Part shown: piece after piece, positions 18,006 to 27,998 of the stretch
How the letters are laid out: the number at the start of each line of letters is the position of its first letter
Position numbering within the stretch: the first letter of the stretch is position 1
Assembly: GCF_000321045.1 (NCBI RefSeq)
Contig: NZ_HE578946.1
Span: 210,982-251,984, forward strand
Direction of reading: 5' to 3'
Length of the DNA stretch: 41,003 nucleotides
Origin: Phytobacter massiliensis JC163
Lineage (GTDB): Bacteria > Pseudomonadota > Gammaproteobacteria > Enterobacterales > Enterobacteriaceae
Translations under genes and position numbers: made by a program
The notes under the pieces: model-generated
Databases searched by the model: none
The model's input: the letters and a program-made list of their open reading frames with translations, nothing else
What the model was told of the DNA's origin: nothing

Positions 18006-18979
18006 ATGGAATTTGCAAAATTAACTCTGCGCCGAAACATCATCTGTATCTTAAGTTGTATATCATCTCTTCCGGCCTTTGCTCAAAATATATGCCTTCT
18101 ACCACAAGTCACAGAAGGTGTAGTAACGCTTGATGATAAGTGTATTTATAAAGGCGGAATAGTTATAAATATGAGTAATACTACGCTTGATTGTAATAGC
18201 GCTACTGTTGATGCAGAAGGATTCAAAGATGGAATAGTTATTAGCTCTGACGGAAAAAAATAAATAATATCTCTATTAAAAACTGTAATATTTTAAACGC
18301 AAGAGACTCTGGAATACGCGTCTCATGGTTGGGTAAAGATATTAATAAATCTAATGTTCCAGATAGATATGCTAAGACCCCTCATAATATAACGATTGCC
18401 AATAATCACATAATTAATTCTGGTAAAAACGGTATATTTTTGGATGATTATTCTTCGCTGGTTACAATTAGGAATAATTTTATAAAAAATTCTGGTGCCA
18501 CAGCCATTTATCTTGAACATGATTCAAGGAAAAATAGAATAGAAGGTAATTTTATTGAGAATAATGGATATAGAAACAATCGGCCAGTAAGAGAAGCAAT
18601 AGCTATCGACTCTTCACAGAAAAACATTGTGATTGGCAATACTTTTAAAAATAATGGCAAAGGTGGAGTTTTCATATATAAAAATTGTAGTGAGAAATTT
18701 CATAGCGGAACTCAAGAATTGAGAAAAATGCATGCTAATTTTAATGTTATAAAAGGTAATTATTTTTATAATGAAAAGGTTGGTATTTGGCTAGCTTCAA
18801 GGCAGGGAAAGAATTTAAAGCACATGGACTGTGGTGATAAAGCTATCGACAGTGCTGGTTTATATTATCAAGACTACGCTGACGAAAATATTGTTAGTCA
18901 AAATCGGTTTGAATCTGTTAGCAGACCAATTATTGATAACGGTAAAAACAATCGCATTGAAAATAATCTCATAAACTAA
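18006..18979 (+). pseudogene. Secreted right-handed beta-helix protein, frame broken at an A7 run
   Basis: Two frames join into one 324-residue protein. The first (18006-18263) has a signal peptide ending ...LPAFA before QNICL and starts the helix; it stops at TAA directly after seven A (18254-18260). The second (18264-18979) continues in the frame reached by one extra A. It shows many short coil repeats with N-rich turns (NITIANNHIINSGKNGIFLDD, VTIRNNFIKNSGATAIYLEHD, NRIEGNFIENNG), typical of parallel beta-helix (NosD/pectate-lyase-like) folds. Such periplasmic or secreted proteins bind, cleave or epimerise polysaccharides, so it may act on the capsule made by the neighbouring genes. The break could be slippage-based phase variation, real decay, or a base-calling error (other homopolymer errors occur in this window). 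Confidence 0.75.
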
Positions 18980-19058
18980 TCCAAAAGATTTATAAGTTAT
19001 TTAGCATTGCAAATGGATTTATTGAATCTAAGCGTAACCAGCTGAGGCAACCACTTTA

Positions 19059-21371
19059 ATGAACAGAAAAATTAAGAAACTGTTATCTAACCCCTCCTTA
19101 TTTTTTAGGGATGCCATTGCTAATTATAAGCAAAAAAACAATCCACAAAACGATGGTGTCATTTTTGCTTTTCATATTAATGATTGGAAAAGGCCAATAC
19201 TGCAATCTTGGTTTAACGACAAGAAATTTTGTTTTGTTCCATTCAATTTCAAGAATAATAAAATAAAAAATGATTGGTTGCGCAGAATAAAAAATACTAA
19301 AAATGCTGAGTTCTTTATATGGGGCATGAATTTACCTGAGCCGTTCGCTTCACTTGAAGTTAAGAAAACATTTATTGAGGATGGTTTCATTCGTTCTGTT
19401 GGTTTAGGTGCATCACATACACCTCCGCTTTCCCTTAATTTCGACTCAAGAACCTTGTACTTTAATGCGCGTAAAGAATCAGATCTCGAGTATTTGCTTA
19501 ATACTTATAATTTTGATGAGGATTTATTAGATAGAGCCAGAAACCTTAAAAAGAAGTTGATTGAAGCTGGAATAAGTAAGTATAATAACTCAGCAAGAAG
19601 TGATATTACTGAAATATATGGCCCTAAGGAAAAGAAACGTATTTTAGTTATAGGCCAAGTAGAAGATGATGCATCTATAGAATATGGATCAATAACTAAA
19701 TATTCAAATAATGATATAGTTATGATTGCCCATATGGAGAACCCCGATGCTCAAATTATTTATAAGCCGCATCCTGACGTACTCAATGGGTTTCGCAAAC
19801 ATCAATCTAACCCAAAAGATGTAAGACATCTCTGCCAAATTATTACACAAGATATTCCTTTATCACAAGCTTTAGAATCAATTGATCATGTATATACTAT
19901 TTCTTCATTAGCTGGTTTTGAAGCACTGATCAGGGATATTAAAGTTACAACTTTAGGTTGTCCTTTTTATTCAGGTTGGGGATTAACCGACGATAGGCAA
20001 GAAAATAGTCGACGCAATCGCGTTCTTACCATTGATGAGTTATTTGCCGCTTCATATATTCTTTATCCAAAATATTTTGATCCTATTTATAGGAAATATA
20101 TTACTCCTGAACAAGCACTGGATGTGCTTATCCGCCAGCGTGAAATTGTACAAAAAGTCCCTGTAGAAGTTTCTGATAGTCTAGAACCAACTGTTACTAC
20201 TGTTTTTGGCTTTCATATTAATGATTGGAAGCGTCCTATCATCGAAACTTGGTTTCCCGATAAAAAATTTATTTATGTTCCATTCAATTTTAAAGATAAG
20301 GCTACGATTGAACGCTGGATAAAAAAAATCAATAGTCAGAAAAATGCTGAATTGCTTATTTGGGGAATGCGTTTACCGCAAGCTTTCAAATCAATTGATA
20401 TTAAAAAAACTTATGTTGAGGATGGTTTTCTCAGATCTGTTGGTCTTGGAGCCGCTCATACACCGCCTCTTTCACTCAATTTTGATTCTAAAACATTATA
20501 TTTTAACGCTAGGGAAGAATCAGATCTTGAATCATTGTTAAACACATTCGACTTTGATGAGAAATTATTAGAGCGAGGTCGTAACTTTAAAGAAAAACTC
20601 ATTAAATCAGGTATAAGTAAATATAATAATTCTAACCCAATTGATATAAATGCTATTTATGGCTTAAAAAGTGGAAAACGTATATTAGTTGTTGGTCAAG
20701 TTGAAGACGATGCTTCTATTGAATATGGGTCGCTTATAAAATATACAAACAATGAGCTTGTAACAATAGCACGTCTCGAAAATCCTGATGCTCAAATATT
20801 TTATAAACCACACCCTGATGTTCTGAATGGTTTTAGAAAATTTCAATCCGATCCCAAAGATGTACAGAACATTTGTCAAGTTATTACTGAAGATTTGCCC
20901 CTTTCGCAAGCATTGGAAACTATCGATCATGTATATACAATTTCTTCCTTAGCTGGTTTTGAGGCTCTAATAAGAAATATTAAAGTAACAACAATGGGGT
21001 GCCCATTTTATTCTGGTTGGGGTTTAACTGATGATCGCCAACTAAACCCACGGAGAACTCGTACTTTAACTATAGATGAGTTATTTACTGCTGCTTATAT
21101 TTTATATCCAAAGTATTTAAATCCTTTGACAAGAAAATATATAACACCAGAAGAAGCTTTAGACTATCTTATAAAAATGAAACATCTCACCAGCCTTAAC
21201 AAATCTGATGAGAAAGAAGATGAAAAAGTTGAAGATGCTGATATTAAATTAGATGACATCTTAATTATAAAGAATGAATTACAGAGTGTTAAAAAAGCTT
21301 TAGATTTAGTTTCCAAGAAAATTGACACCCAACTTATTAATACTGTGAAGAAAATCCATGAAAGCAGTTAA
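19059..21371 (+). CDS. Capsule biosynthesis protein with two tandem KpsC-like Kdo-transferase modules
   Basis: The product has 770 residues. Two homologous modules, about 34-362 and 381-707, align without gaps: FHINDW (38, 385), EDGF (107, 454), [12 protein letters not shown] (199, 546), PHPDVLNGFRK (237, 584), ISSLAGFEAL (281, 628) and GWGLTDDRQ (306, 653) are all offset by exactly 347 residues. These motifs are those of the capsule synthesis (PF05159) family and match the C-terminal half of KpsC ([31 protein letters not shown]) better than its N-terminal half ([10 protein letters not shown]). A charged tail (711-770) ends in a likely coiled coil. KpsC modules transfer beta-Kdo from CMP-Kdo. 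Placed in the serotype block, this protein probably builds the repeating polymer; activity and linkage are inferred. The stop overlaps the next gene by 14 bases. Confidence 0.82.
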   Translation: MNRKIKKLLSNPSLFFRDAIANYKQKNNPQNDGVIFAFHINDWKRPILQSWFNDKKFCFVPFNFKNNKIKNDWLRRIKNTKNAEFFIWGMNLPEPFASLEVKKTFIEDGFIRSVGLGASHTPPLSLNFDSRTLYFNARKESDLEYLLNTYNFDEDLLDRARNLKKKLIEAGISKYNNSARSDITEIYGPKEKKRILVIGQVEDDASIEYGSITKYSNNDIVMIAHMENPDAQIIYKPHPDVLNGFRKHQSNPKDVRHLCQIITQDIPLSQALESIDHVYTISSLAGFEALIRDIKVTTLGCPFYSGWGLTDDRQENSRRNRVLTIDELFAASYILYPKYFDPIYRKYITPEQALDVLIRQREIVQKVPVEVSDSLEPTVTTVFGFHINDWKRPIIETWFPDKKFIYVPFNFKDKATIERWIKKINSQKNAELLIWGMRLPQAFKSIDIKKTYVEDGFLRSVGLGAAHTPPLSLNFDSKTLYFNAREESDLESLLNTFDFDEKLLERGRNFKEKLIKSGISKYNNSNPIDINAIYGLKSGKRILVVGQVEDDASIEYGSLIKYTNNELVTIARLENPDAQIFYKPHPDVLNGFRKFQSDPKDVQNICQVITEDLPLSQALETIDHVYTISSLAGFEALIRNIKVTTMGCPFYSGWGLTDDRQLNPRRTRTLTIDELFTAAYILYPKYLNPLTRKYITPEEALDYLIKMKHLTSLNKSDEKEDEKVEDADIKLDDILIIKNELQSVKKALDLVSKKIDTQLINTVKKIHESS

Positions 21372-22209
21372 TGCATTTTGTCTTGATAAAGGCTGGCTTT
21401 TTAATGATCTGAAATTACAATTTCAACAGTTAGGCTGCAAAATAAGTACTAGCCCAGAACGAAAAAATGATGCCTGGATATGTATTAGATCTTCGGAAAT
21501 GAAATTTTCGCCAGACATTACTAAAACTGTCGTGCAAGTTCACAATATGGAACCTCATGATATACATTTATTTAACGCGTGCTTAGGAGTTGTATTTACG
21601 CATCCTATGCAAGAATGGCTATGGAGAAGAAGCGGTTTTAATGGTCAATCAGTAATTATTCCTATCGGTGCTAGAAAAATTATACAGCCCTTTCAAACTA
21701 TACCGGAACGTCCAACAGTTGGGTTTTTTTGTGGAGAGAATAGGCTTAGATGGAAAGGTTCCGACGTTTTCAAAAAAGTCGTTTTGGCTGCAAAAAAAGA
21801 AATTGATTTTGATGTAATAATGATTGGTCGTGGATTAGAGCATATAGCTGAATTAGGTATATATGAGCAAAGAGCTGCCGGTCCAGAAGATTATGAGCGT
21901 ATTGATGTTCTATTTACAGCTTCTATCAGTCCTGGCGTACCTCTAAGTGTTTATGAAGCATGCGCTTGTGGTAAAGCAGTAGTTACCACTCCTCGCTGGT
22001 TTCCACCGGGTCGATGGTCAACTGTTAAAACCGGACAAAGTCATCGTCAGCTTGCTAATTATATGATAGCCGCACTAAGAAAACGTGAGCGTTACCTTAC
22101 GGATGCTACAAAACTTGCTTCATCACCATATATACTGGAGGAATGGATCGAGAAAAATGTTGATTTCTTGAAAAAGAAATATCAGTCTCGATTTGGTTCC
22201 TTAAAATAA
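21358..22209 (+). CDS. GT-B type (family 4-like) glycosyltransferase
   Basis: The product has 283 residues and starts inside the end of the double KpsC-like gene, so it is translationally coupled. The C-terminal half has the GT4-like donor-binding pattern: TVGFFCGENRLRWKGSDVFKKVV (a strand followed by a WKG segment) and SISPGVPLSVYEACACGKAVVTT (E-x-x-A-CG-PV-like). The N-terminal acceptor half is short, which makes the protein smaller than most GT4 enzymes. There are no membrane segments. It presumably adds the second sugar of the repeat unit or primes the polymer. Donor and linkage are unknown, and the family call rests on a few motifs. Confidence 0.7.
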   Translation: MKAVNAFCLDKGWLFNDLKLQFQQLGCKISTSPERKNDAWICIRSSEMKFSPDITKTVVQVHNMEPHDIHLFNACLGVVFTHPMQEWLWRRSGFNGQSVIIPIGARKIIQPFQTIPERPTVGFFCGENRLRWKGSDVFKKVVLAAKKEIDFDVIMIGRGLEHIAELGIYEQRAAGPEDYERIDVLFTASISPGVPLSVYEACACGKAVVTTPRWFPPGRWSTVKTGQSHRQLANYMIAALRKRERYLTDATKLASSPYILEEWIEKNVDFLKKKYQSRFGSLK

Positions 22210-22268
22210 TTATACAGTGAGATTGCAATATCTCATTTTTATTGCTATGCGCCTCAACTGGGGAAAAG

Positions 22269-22865
22269 ATGAAAAATATTAAAATCACAGGCAACGTATC
22301 TGCGAATACCATCCAACATCTAGATTTTGATGCCATTGGAGATAACCAGATCAATTTTTGGAGACAATCTTCCGGAAATTTGATTGATTTTAGTGCGAAC
22401 TTTTACTGTAACTCCCTTAAAATAGTGATAAAAGGGCATAATAATAAGCTAATTTTTGGCGATGATGTTAAATTTACTGGGCATATACTTATAGTTGGTT
22501 CAAATAGGATTGTGGAGATTGGTAAAAATACCACTGCTCAAGGTGTATATATTTTAAGTCGAGATGAGGATGTTTCAATTGGAAGCGATTGCATGTTTTC
22601 AAGGGAGATAGAAATACGCTCAACAGATGTTCATAAAATTTATGATATTAATACTGGGGAACGTCTTAATCCTGCCAAAAAAATAATGATTGGTGATCAT
22701 GTTTGGATTGCAGCAAGAGTCATTATTTCTAAGGGAAGCGTAATACCTAGCGGTTGTGTCGTTGGTGCTTCATCTTTTGTGAATAAAGAATTCACAATCC
22801 CAAATAGTATTATAGCAGGTACGCCTGCAAAGGTAGTTAAGCAAAACATACGCTGGGAAAGATAA
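22269..22865 (+). CDS. Hexapeptide-repeat acyltransferase (likely capsule O-acetyltransferase)
   Basis: The product has 198 residues from the ATG at 22269, preceded by GGGGAAAAG. The left-handed beta-helix hexapeptide pattern is clear in the second half (VEIGKNTTAQGVYIL, VSIGSDCMFSREIEIRS, IMIGDHVWIAARVIISKGSVIPSGCVVGASSFV). The loop histidine region STDVHKIYD and the IIAGTPAKVVKQN ending are typical of acetyl-CoA-dependent sugar O-acetyltransferases of the maltose/galactoside acetyltransferase group. It is the last gene of the block and faces kpsS, 31 bases away. The acceptor is inferred to be the capsule polymer. Confidence 0.8.
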   Translation: MKNIKITGNVSANTIQHLDFDAIGDNQINFWRQSSGNLIDFSANFYCNSLKIVIKGHNNKLIFGDDVKFTGHILIVGSNRIVEIGKNTTAQGVYILSRDEDVSIGSDCMFSREIEIRSTDVHKIYDINTGERLNPAKKIMIGDHVWIAARVIISKGSVIPSGCVVGASSFVNKEFTIPNSIIAGTPAKVVKQNIRWER

Positions 22866-22896
22866 ACTTCGCTCTTCTATTTACATACTGGGTATC

Positions 22897-24137
22897 TTAG
22901 GATAGAGCTGATTTATAACCCGTAATTGGTTTTGGGTTGTTATTAATAATCTGTACGTTTTCCTCCCCATAATACACAGCATTAATCTGTGTATTCTCCA
23001 GCAAATACGCGCGGAACTTCTTGAACAGCTTCATATCTGGCTTGAAGTCCGCGGTCCAGAACTGGTGCAGATGCCCCTGGTACGTCAGGCCTTTGATGTC
23101 GTACAGGGCTCTGCCCATCACTTTCAGCGGCTTGTTATGCACCAGCGCTGAAATCCCCGCCGTACTATTAATCGTTACCACCGCCTTCGCATGGGTCAGC
23201 AGCTCCGGCATGGGCAGGTCGTGAACGTAAACCACCCGGCTTGTCACGCCATACTTCTTACTCAACTGCTTAATCAACGGTCCGTACAGGCGATGGCCAC
23301 GATCCATAGGATGGTGCTTGATCACCAGCACATGGCTCAGCGGCGCTTTGCGGGAAAACGAGAAAATCACATCGTTAATATAATCGCGCACGTCGGCATA
23401 CGGGCTGTGGTTACGAATCTGGCTGTCGTTATAAACCTGCAGGATTGCCAGATAGTAACGCTGATCGAGCGTCGTTTGCAGCGTCTCCAGCACGTTACGC
23501 TGCTTAAAACCGTACCACTGCTTGCGCCACCAGGCGCGTACCCAGCACTGTGCCTCGTACCAGGGCGAAAAAGACTTGTGGTGACGATAGCGGGGGAACT
23601 CGTGACGATAGCGCCAGCCCACCAGGTAATACCAGGTCGCGTGAATATAACGGCGTCCAGCAGACGGCTTTAACGGCTGAACCTCTGCGGGGGGCATATC
23701 GGGCAGATGACGATAAAAATCGGGATCGCGGGGAAGGGGAGAGTAGGCGTTAACGCCGCCTTCTTCCACCGTAATAAAATGCGGGCGCAGGTAGCCCTCT
23801 TCGAATGCCAGGAAACGAATGCCCTTCGCTTTTGCCCAGGCCCGCGCCGCCTGATGCAAAGGACGGCAGTCACCAAAGCAGAGAATGGTATCGAAAGGGT
23901 AATCCTTCCAGTCTCTTTCAGCCAGCCGGGGAACTCTTTTGGCGTCTGGGTGAAGGTCAGATAAGGACGATTGCGGCAGTAAAAGCGATCGCCGCCGTTA
24001 AAGACAACGTTTACCGCTTCGCGCTCCAGCGTTTCCAGCCAGTTAGCGACATCATTAAAGAAAGGCCCCATCGGTCCTTGCAGCAGCAGATATTTTTTCC
24101 CTGCGAGTAATGTCTTAACGGTTGTGTTTTGCATCAT
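22897..24137 (-). pseudogene. kpsS: Capsule linker Kdo transferase KpsS, single-base frameshift
   Basis: Two overlapping frames together give one complete KpsS of about 413 residues. The N-terminal part (24137 to about 23914) has SGKKYLLLQGPMGPFF-like sequence (here AGKKYLLLQGPMGPFFNDVANWLE). The C-terminal part, from about 23913 to 22897, continues DWKDYPFDTILCFGDCRPLHQAARAWAKAKGIRFLAFEEGYLRP and runs through HDLPMPELL and TINSTAGISAL. Adding one G after AAAGAG near 23913-23916 restores a protein that aligns with E. coli KpsS without gaps there. KpsS adds the first beta-Kdo to phosphatidylglycerol in the capsule lipid anchor. No homopolymer explains the break; it may be a true mutation that would abolish the capsule, or a sequence error. 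Confidence 0.88.
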
Positions 24138-24160
24138 CTTCCATGTATCCAGAGAGCAGG

Positions 24161-26194
24161 CTAACCAAATCTAACTTTATAAAACATCAATAACTTACGG
24201 TACTGTCTGGCTAAACGGCCAATATTCTTTTTTGATATTTTCATTTCACCGCGCGGTGCGGCGCTCAGCCATAATGCCGCCTCTTCCGCCAGCATCGGCT
24301 CAAGGCGTTGCGGGTGGATATAGGTCGGGTAGGCAATTAATGTCTGCCAGACTAAATCATCAAGGCTAAGCGAGCTTGAACGCCGGGCAATAGAATGCTC
24401 ATCGTGCGTCAGGCCCCAACCGGCATAAAACGGCATGCCGTAACAAAATACGCGTTTGCCGTGCAGCAACGCTTCAAAACCCGAAAGCGACGTCATGGTA
24501 TGCAGCTCATCAGCGTGCTGAATACACTGAATGATGTCCGCGTCCAGCGCCTGGCAGTCAGCCCAGCGGGCGACATCCTCGACGTCAACCATCCCTTTAC
24601 GATTACCGACCAGCACATCCGGGTGCGGCTTAAAAACGATAAACGCCTCCGGGTTACGCTCGCGCACGGTACGCAACAGGTCGCGGTTGGTGCGAATAGA
24701 TAGCGCGCCGGTGGCAATAGAGGCGTCGTCTTCCACCTGGCCGGGCACCAGCAACACTTTTTTACCCGCGGCTCCAGCCGGCAAATGCCAGTCCTGGCCA
24801 AGATTGTACTTGCTGACCTTGCTCTGTACCAGCAGCAAACGCAGCGCCTGCGCACGGGCGCGCTGGCGTTCGCTCAGGTTGCTGGCGTTCAGCAGGTTCT
24901 CCAGATCGCTTGGCCTGGTGGCGTCGTAATAAATCCCGCTCTTATCCAGCACCAGCGAAAGCGGCGCCAGCAGGTCAGACCCTAACCCGGATGAGCGAAT
25001 AAAGCCATCTTCCATGCGCCAGAGTGGGATCTCTTGCCGGGCGGCCTGTGCCTGCCATCGGGCTTCACCCCGCGTTCCCCAGGCGATAAGCGCGCTGGCC
25101 TGTGGGCATTTAGCGGCAAAACGCACCCGGTTGCCTGCGGTTTTCAGGAACGGCTTAAGGATGGCCGTCTTCCACAGGCTCAGCCCCGGCGCCCACAGCG
25201 TGCCCTGGCGCGCCAGCGTGTGGCTGCGCTGTAACGCCAGCCAGTCGACAACCTCGGCAAGGCCTGTCGGCTCGCCGCTGACCGGGTGCCGGTAGTGACA
25301 ATAGCGCAGGTAGGCGGCGGTAAATAACTCGATAAGCGTAGCGGGCTGGCGGCGTTTGGCAAGCATCGCAGCCTGGGGATGACGGTCATCCGTCAGCCCC
25401 CAGCCTGCGTACCACGGCTGACCAAAGCAGATAACCGGTTTACCCGCCATCAGCGCTTCAAAGCCGTACTGCGAGGTCACTACGTAGACCTTCTGCATGT
25501 GACGCAGCAGCGACTGCGGGCTAACGTCTTCGGCAAACAGTTTTACCCGCGGATCGTTTTGCAGGCTGGTAAAGTAGCCTGCTTTTTTGCCGCACAATAC
25601 GTCCGGATGCACTTTCACCCACACCTCAGCATTGGGGTTTTCCGCTTTCGCGGTCTCCAGCATCAGGCGAAAGCTGTCGGCGCTGGCGTTGCCTTTCGCA
25701 ACGGACATATCGCCAAAAGTCTGGTCGACGACCAGCACCGCGTCCGGCATCACGGCGGGAGGAATAAACGGCGGCGCCTGGTTGTATTTCGACAGGTCGC
25801 TATCCACGATAGCGCGCATTAACCCGTGGGCTTCATCTGCCAGCGGGCGATTTCCCTCGCGGTCCTGTACCAGTGTTTCCAGCGTGCTGGGGGTAGAGGC
25901 ATCGTAATAGATACCCAGTCTGTCGATCACTATCGACAGGGGAGGGCAGTCCTGTACGCCAAGCCCTAAAGAACGAATAAACCCATCTTCCAGGCGAATA
26001 ACGGGCAGGCCCGCAGCCTGCGCCAGCGCAGCCGGTTTTTGCGCGCTCGGGCGATAGCCCCAGACGGCGATAGCGTTGACATTGGCCGGGATGGCTTTAA
26101 AAGGCGAGAGTCGGACACGCTCGCCGGGCAGGAAACTGTCCAGATAGGGAATACGCCAGATGCCGCCAGAATAAACGCCCAGTACGCTGTTCAT
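24161..26194 (-). CDS. kpsC: Capsule linker Kdo transferase KpsC
   Basis: The product has 677 residues from the ATG at 26194; ATG 26203 and TTG 26206 are in-frame alternatives. It has two beta-Kdo transferase modules. The N-terminal module (about 1-330) has [46 protein letters not shown] and GWGLTDDRH. The C-terminal module (about 345-640) has [49 protein letters not shown] and YAGWGLT. The ending [13 protein letters not shown] is as in E. coli. KpsC extends the first Kdo laid down by KpsS into the poly-Kdo linker with alternating linkages. It sits upstream of kpsS in region 1, with a hairpin between it and kpsD. Confidence 0.96.
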   Translation of the reverse strand: MNSVLGVYSGGIWRIPYLDSFLPGERVRLSPFKAIPANVNAIAVWGYRPSAQKPAALAQAAGLPVIRLEDGFIRSLGLGVQDCPPLSIVIDRLGIYYDASTPSTLETLVQDREGNRPLADEAHGLMRAIVDSDLSKYNQAPPFIPPAVMPDAVLVVDQTFGDMSVAKGNASADSFRLMLETAKAENPNAEVWVKVHPDVLCGKKAGYFTSLQNDPRVKLFAEDVSPQSLLRHMQKVYVVTSQYGFEALMAGKPVICFGQPWYAGWGLTDDRHPQAAMLAKRRQPATLIELFTAAYLRYCHYRHPVSGEPTGLAEVVDWLALQRSHTLARQGTLWAPGLSLWKTAILKPFLKTAGNRVRFAAKCPQASALIAWGTRGEARWQAQAARQEIPLWRMEDGFIRSSGLGSDLLAPLSLVLDKSGIYYDATRPSDLENLLNASNLSERQRARAQALRLLLVQSKVSKYNLGQDWHLPAGAAGKKVLLVPGQVEDDASIATGALSIRTNRDLLRTVRERNPEAFIVFKPHPDVLVGNRKGMVDVEDVARWADCQALDADIIQCIQHADELHTMTSLSGFEALLHGKRVFCYGMPFYAGWGLTHDEHSIARRSSSLSLDDLVWQTLIAYPTYIHPQRLEPMLAEEAALWLSAAPRGEMKISKKNIGRLARQYRKLLMFYKVRFG

Positions 26195-26246
26195 TCGCTC
26201 CATCAATACATTGTTCAGTAAGAAAAAATCCGGAATGGATAAATAG

Positions 26247-26272
26247 CTTTCCCCGGCCTGTGCCGGGGAAAG
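26247..26272 (-). promoter_or_regulatory. Intercistronic stem-loop between kpsD and kpsC
   Basis: CTTTCCCCGG pairs perfectly with CCGGGGAAAG (10 bp, six-base loop) in the gap between kpsD and kpsC. No long T run follows on the minus strand, so it may be a processing or stabilising hairpin or a partial terminator. Confidence 0.6.
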
Positions 26273-26289
26273 ACTTAAGAACCGGCTTG

Positions 26290-27966
26290 TTACAGCGTCA
26301 ACACCACTTTGGCGGCAACGGCAAGCTGGTAAAGAATGGTCGAAATGCCACGGGTAACTTCGATATTTTTCGATTCGTACTTCGGCAGGACCATGATTTC
26401 ATCACCGGGACGCAGATCGTCGACGTCGTCGGCATCTATCGATTCGCCATTCTGGCGGATGACGATGATTTTCGCATTACCTGATTTCTGCGTCAGGCCG
26501 CCGCATTTTTTGATGTAGTCGTCAGCATCCATCCCTTTCTGCCAGCTTACGGCGTTCGGGAACAGCACTTCGCCATGCACCATCACCAGAGACGTTTTCT
26601 CCGGGATCATGATGACATCGCCATCTTCCAGCAGCACGGAGTCGATGTTGCTCTCATTGAGCACCACTTCCCCTTTCGGCACCACGGTACGCGCTTTCGC
26701 TACGAAGCGGCTCACCAGCTGCGCTTCCTGCATACGCAGACGCGCCTCTTCCTGGGTGGAGGATTGCGCCGACAGCGAAGCCTCTTCCAGTTTTTGCAGC
26801 GACAGGTCCAACATCTCTTTCTGACGAATAGCAACCGATTTGCGGTAAAGCTGAATCGCGCTGAGCTGAGACATGCTGTTCGGACGGATTTGCGCCAGCA
26901 CCTGGCGCATGGTTGCGCCGTACGGCAGTACCACGGCATGTTCGCCGGAATGGGCGCCGTCAACGCGCACCTGAATAGTGCCCGCATAGCGGTCGGAACT
27001 GATGATCAGCTTGTCGCCATCCTGCAACGAGCGGCCCGGCGCGGAGCTCAGCGGGTAGTATTCGCTGCGCTTCATCGCGCCCTGCTGGCGGATAATCGTC
27101 ATGTGGGTCGCGCCCGGCTTAGGACGCGCCCAGCTCAGTGCTTCCGTTACCGGAATGGTGCTGTTGGAGAATTCAAAATCGTAGCTGTTGAAGACGTCGC
27201 CTTCCACGCTAAAGGTGTGCTGACGCGGGCCAACCACGATGGTGTCGCCGTCGACAAACTGCGACAGCCCCAGCTTACCGTTAAGCAGGAAATCGTACAG
27301 GTTCACCCTTGAGCGCACCGACTTGCCGCGTTTGACGGTGATATCAACATAGCTGCCGCGTTCGCTGTCCACGCCGCCTGCTTTGCTCAGGTAAGAGAGC
27401 AGCGAATCAGACGCCACGCCGCCATACAGGCCGGGGCTGCGCACGTAGCCGGTAACGAACACTTTCACCGGCTGCGCCTGCAACAGCGAGGCATAAACGT
27501 TGACGTTAGAGGTGTAAACCTCCTTGATCTTGTTGGTCACCGTGTTGTTCAGCTGCGCGTTGGTCATGCCAGCGACTTTCAGCGGGCCAATGTTCGGCAG
27601 GAAAATGTTGCCTTTCGGGTCAACGGTTAGCGCGCCGTCATACTGGAACGCGCCCCACAGACGCACCTGAATGGTGTCGCCAAGGCCGATCACATAGCCT
27701 GGGTTAAAGCCCAGGCCCGCGCCGGAAGCGGCGCTGATAGAGGTAAACAGCTGCGCGCCGAACATACGGCTTGGCTGCGCGGCGGCCACCGGCGGCGGCG
27801 TGTCGTCAAAGCCAGATGCGGTCTGGGGTTCTTCCGTTTTGCCGGAAATAAGCGAGGGCAGCGGGGCCGCCCCTGTCAGATTGGGATCGGCCGTGATGTC
27901 GGTCGGGCTTGCCGCATATGCCGCCTGGCAGACCAGAAGGAGCAGTACCGATTTCAGTAATTTCAT
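26290..27966 (-). CDS. kpsD: Capsule export outer-membrane polysaccharide protein KpsD
   Basis: The product has 558 residues from the ATG at 27966, exactly the E. coli length; the TTG at 27972 would add two residues. A signal peptide ([18 protein letters not shown]) is followed by [11 protein letters not shown], a polysaccharide export (PES) domain around [32 protein letters not shown], and several SLBB-type segments. Unlike Wza it lacks a lipobox cysteine at the mature N-terminus. KpsD is the periplasmic/outer-membrane component that carries the polymer to the surface with KpsE. It lies between kpsE and kpsC in region 1. Confidence 0.96.
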   Translation of the reverse strand: MKLLKSVLLLLVCQAAYAASPTDITADPNLTGAAPLPSLISGKTEEPQTASGFDDTPPPVAAAQPSRMFGAQLFTSISAASGAGLGFNPGYVIGLGDTIQVRLWGAFQYDGALTVDPKGNIFLPNIGPLKVAGMTNAQLNNTVTNKIKEVYTSNVNVYASLLQAQPVKVFVTGYVRSPGLYGGVASDSLLSYLSKAGGVDSERGSYVDITVKRGKSVRSRVNLYDFLLNGKLGLSQFVDGDTIVVGPRQHTFSVEGDVFNSYDFEFSNSTIPVTEALSWARPKPGATHMTIIRQQGAMKRSEYYPLSSAPGRSLQDGDKLIISSDRYAGTIQVRVDGAHSGEHAVVLPYGATMRQVLAQIRPNSMSQLSAIQLYRKSVAIRQKEMLDLSLQKLEEASLSAQSSTQEEARLRMQEAQLVSRFVAKARTVVPKGEVVLNESNIDSVLLEDGDVIMIPEKTSLVMVHGEVLFPNAVSWQKGMDADDYIKKCGGLTQKSGNAKIIVIRQNGESIDADDVDDLRPGDEIMVLPKYESKNIEVTRGISTILYQLAVAAKVVLTL

Positions 27967-27998
27967 GTTCAACTCTGTAACGTTGCGTGCGTCAAAAA

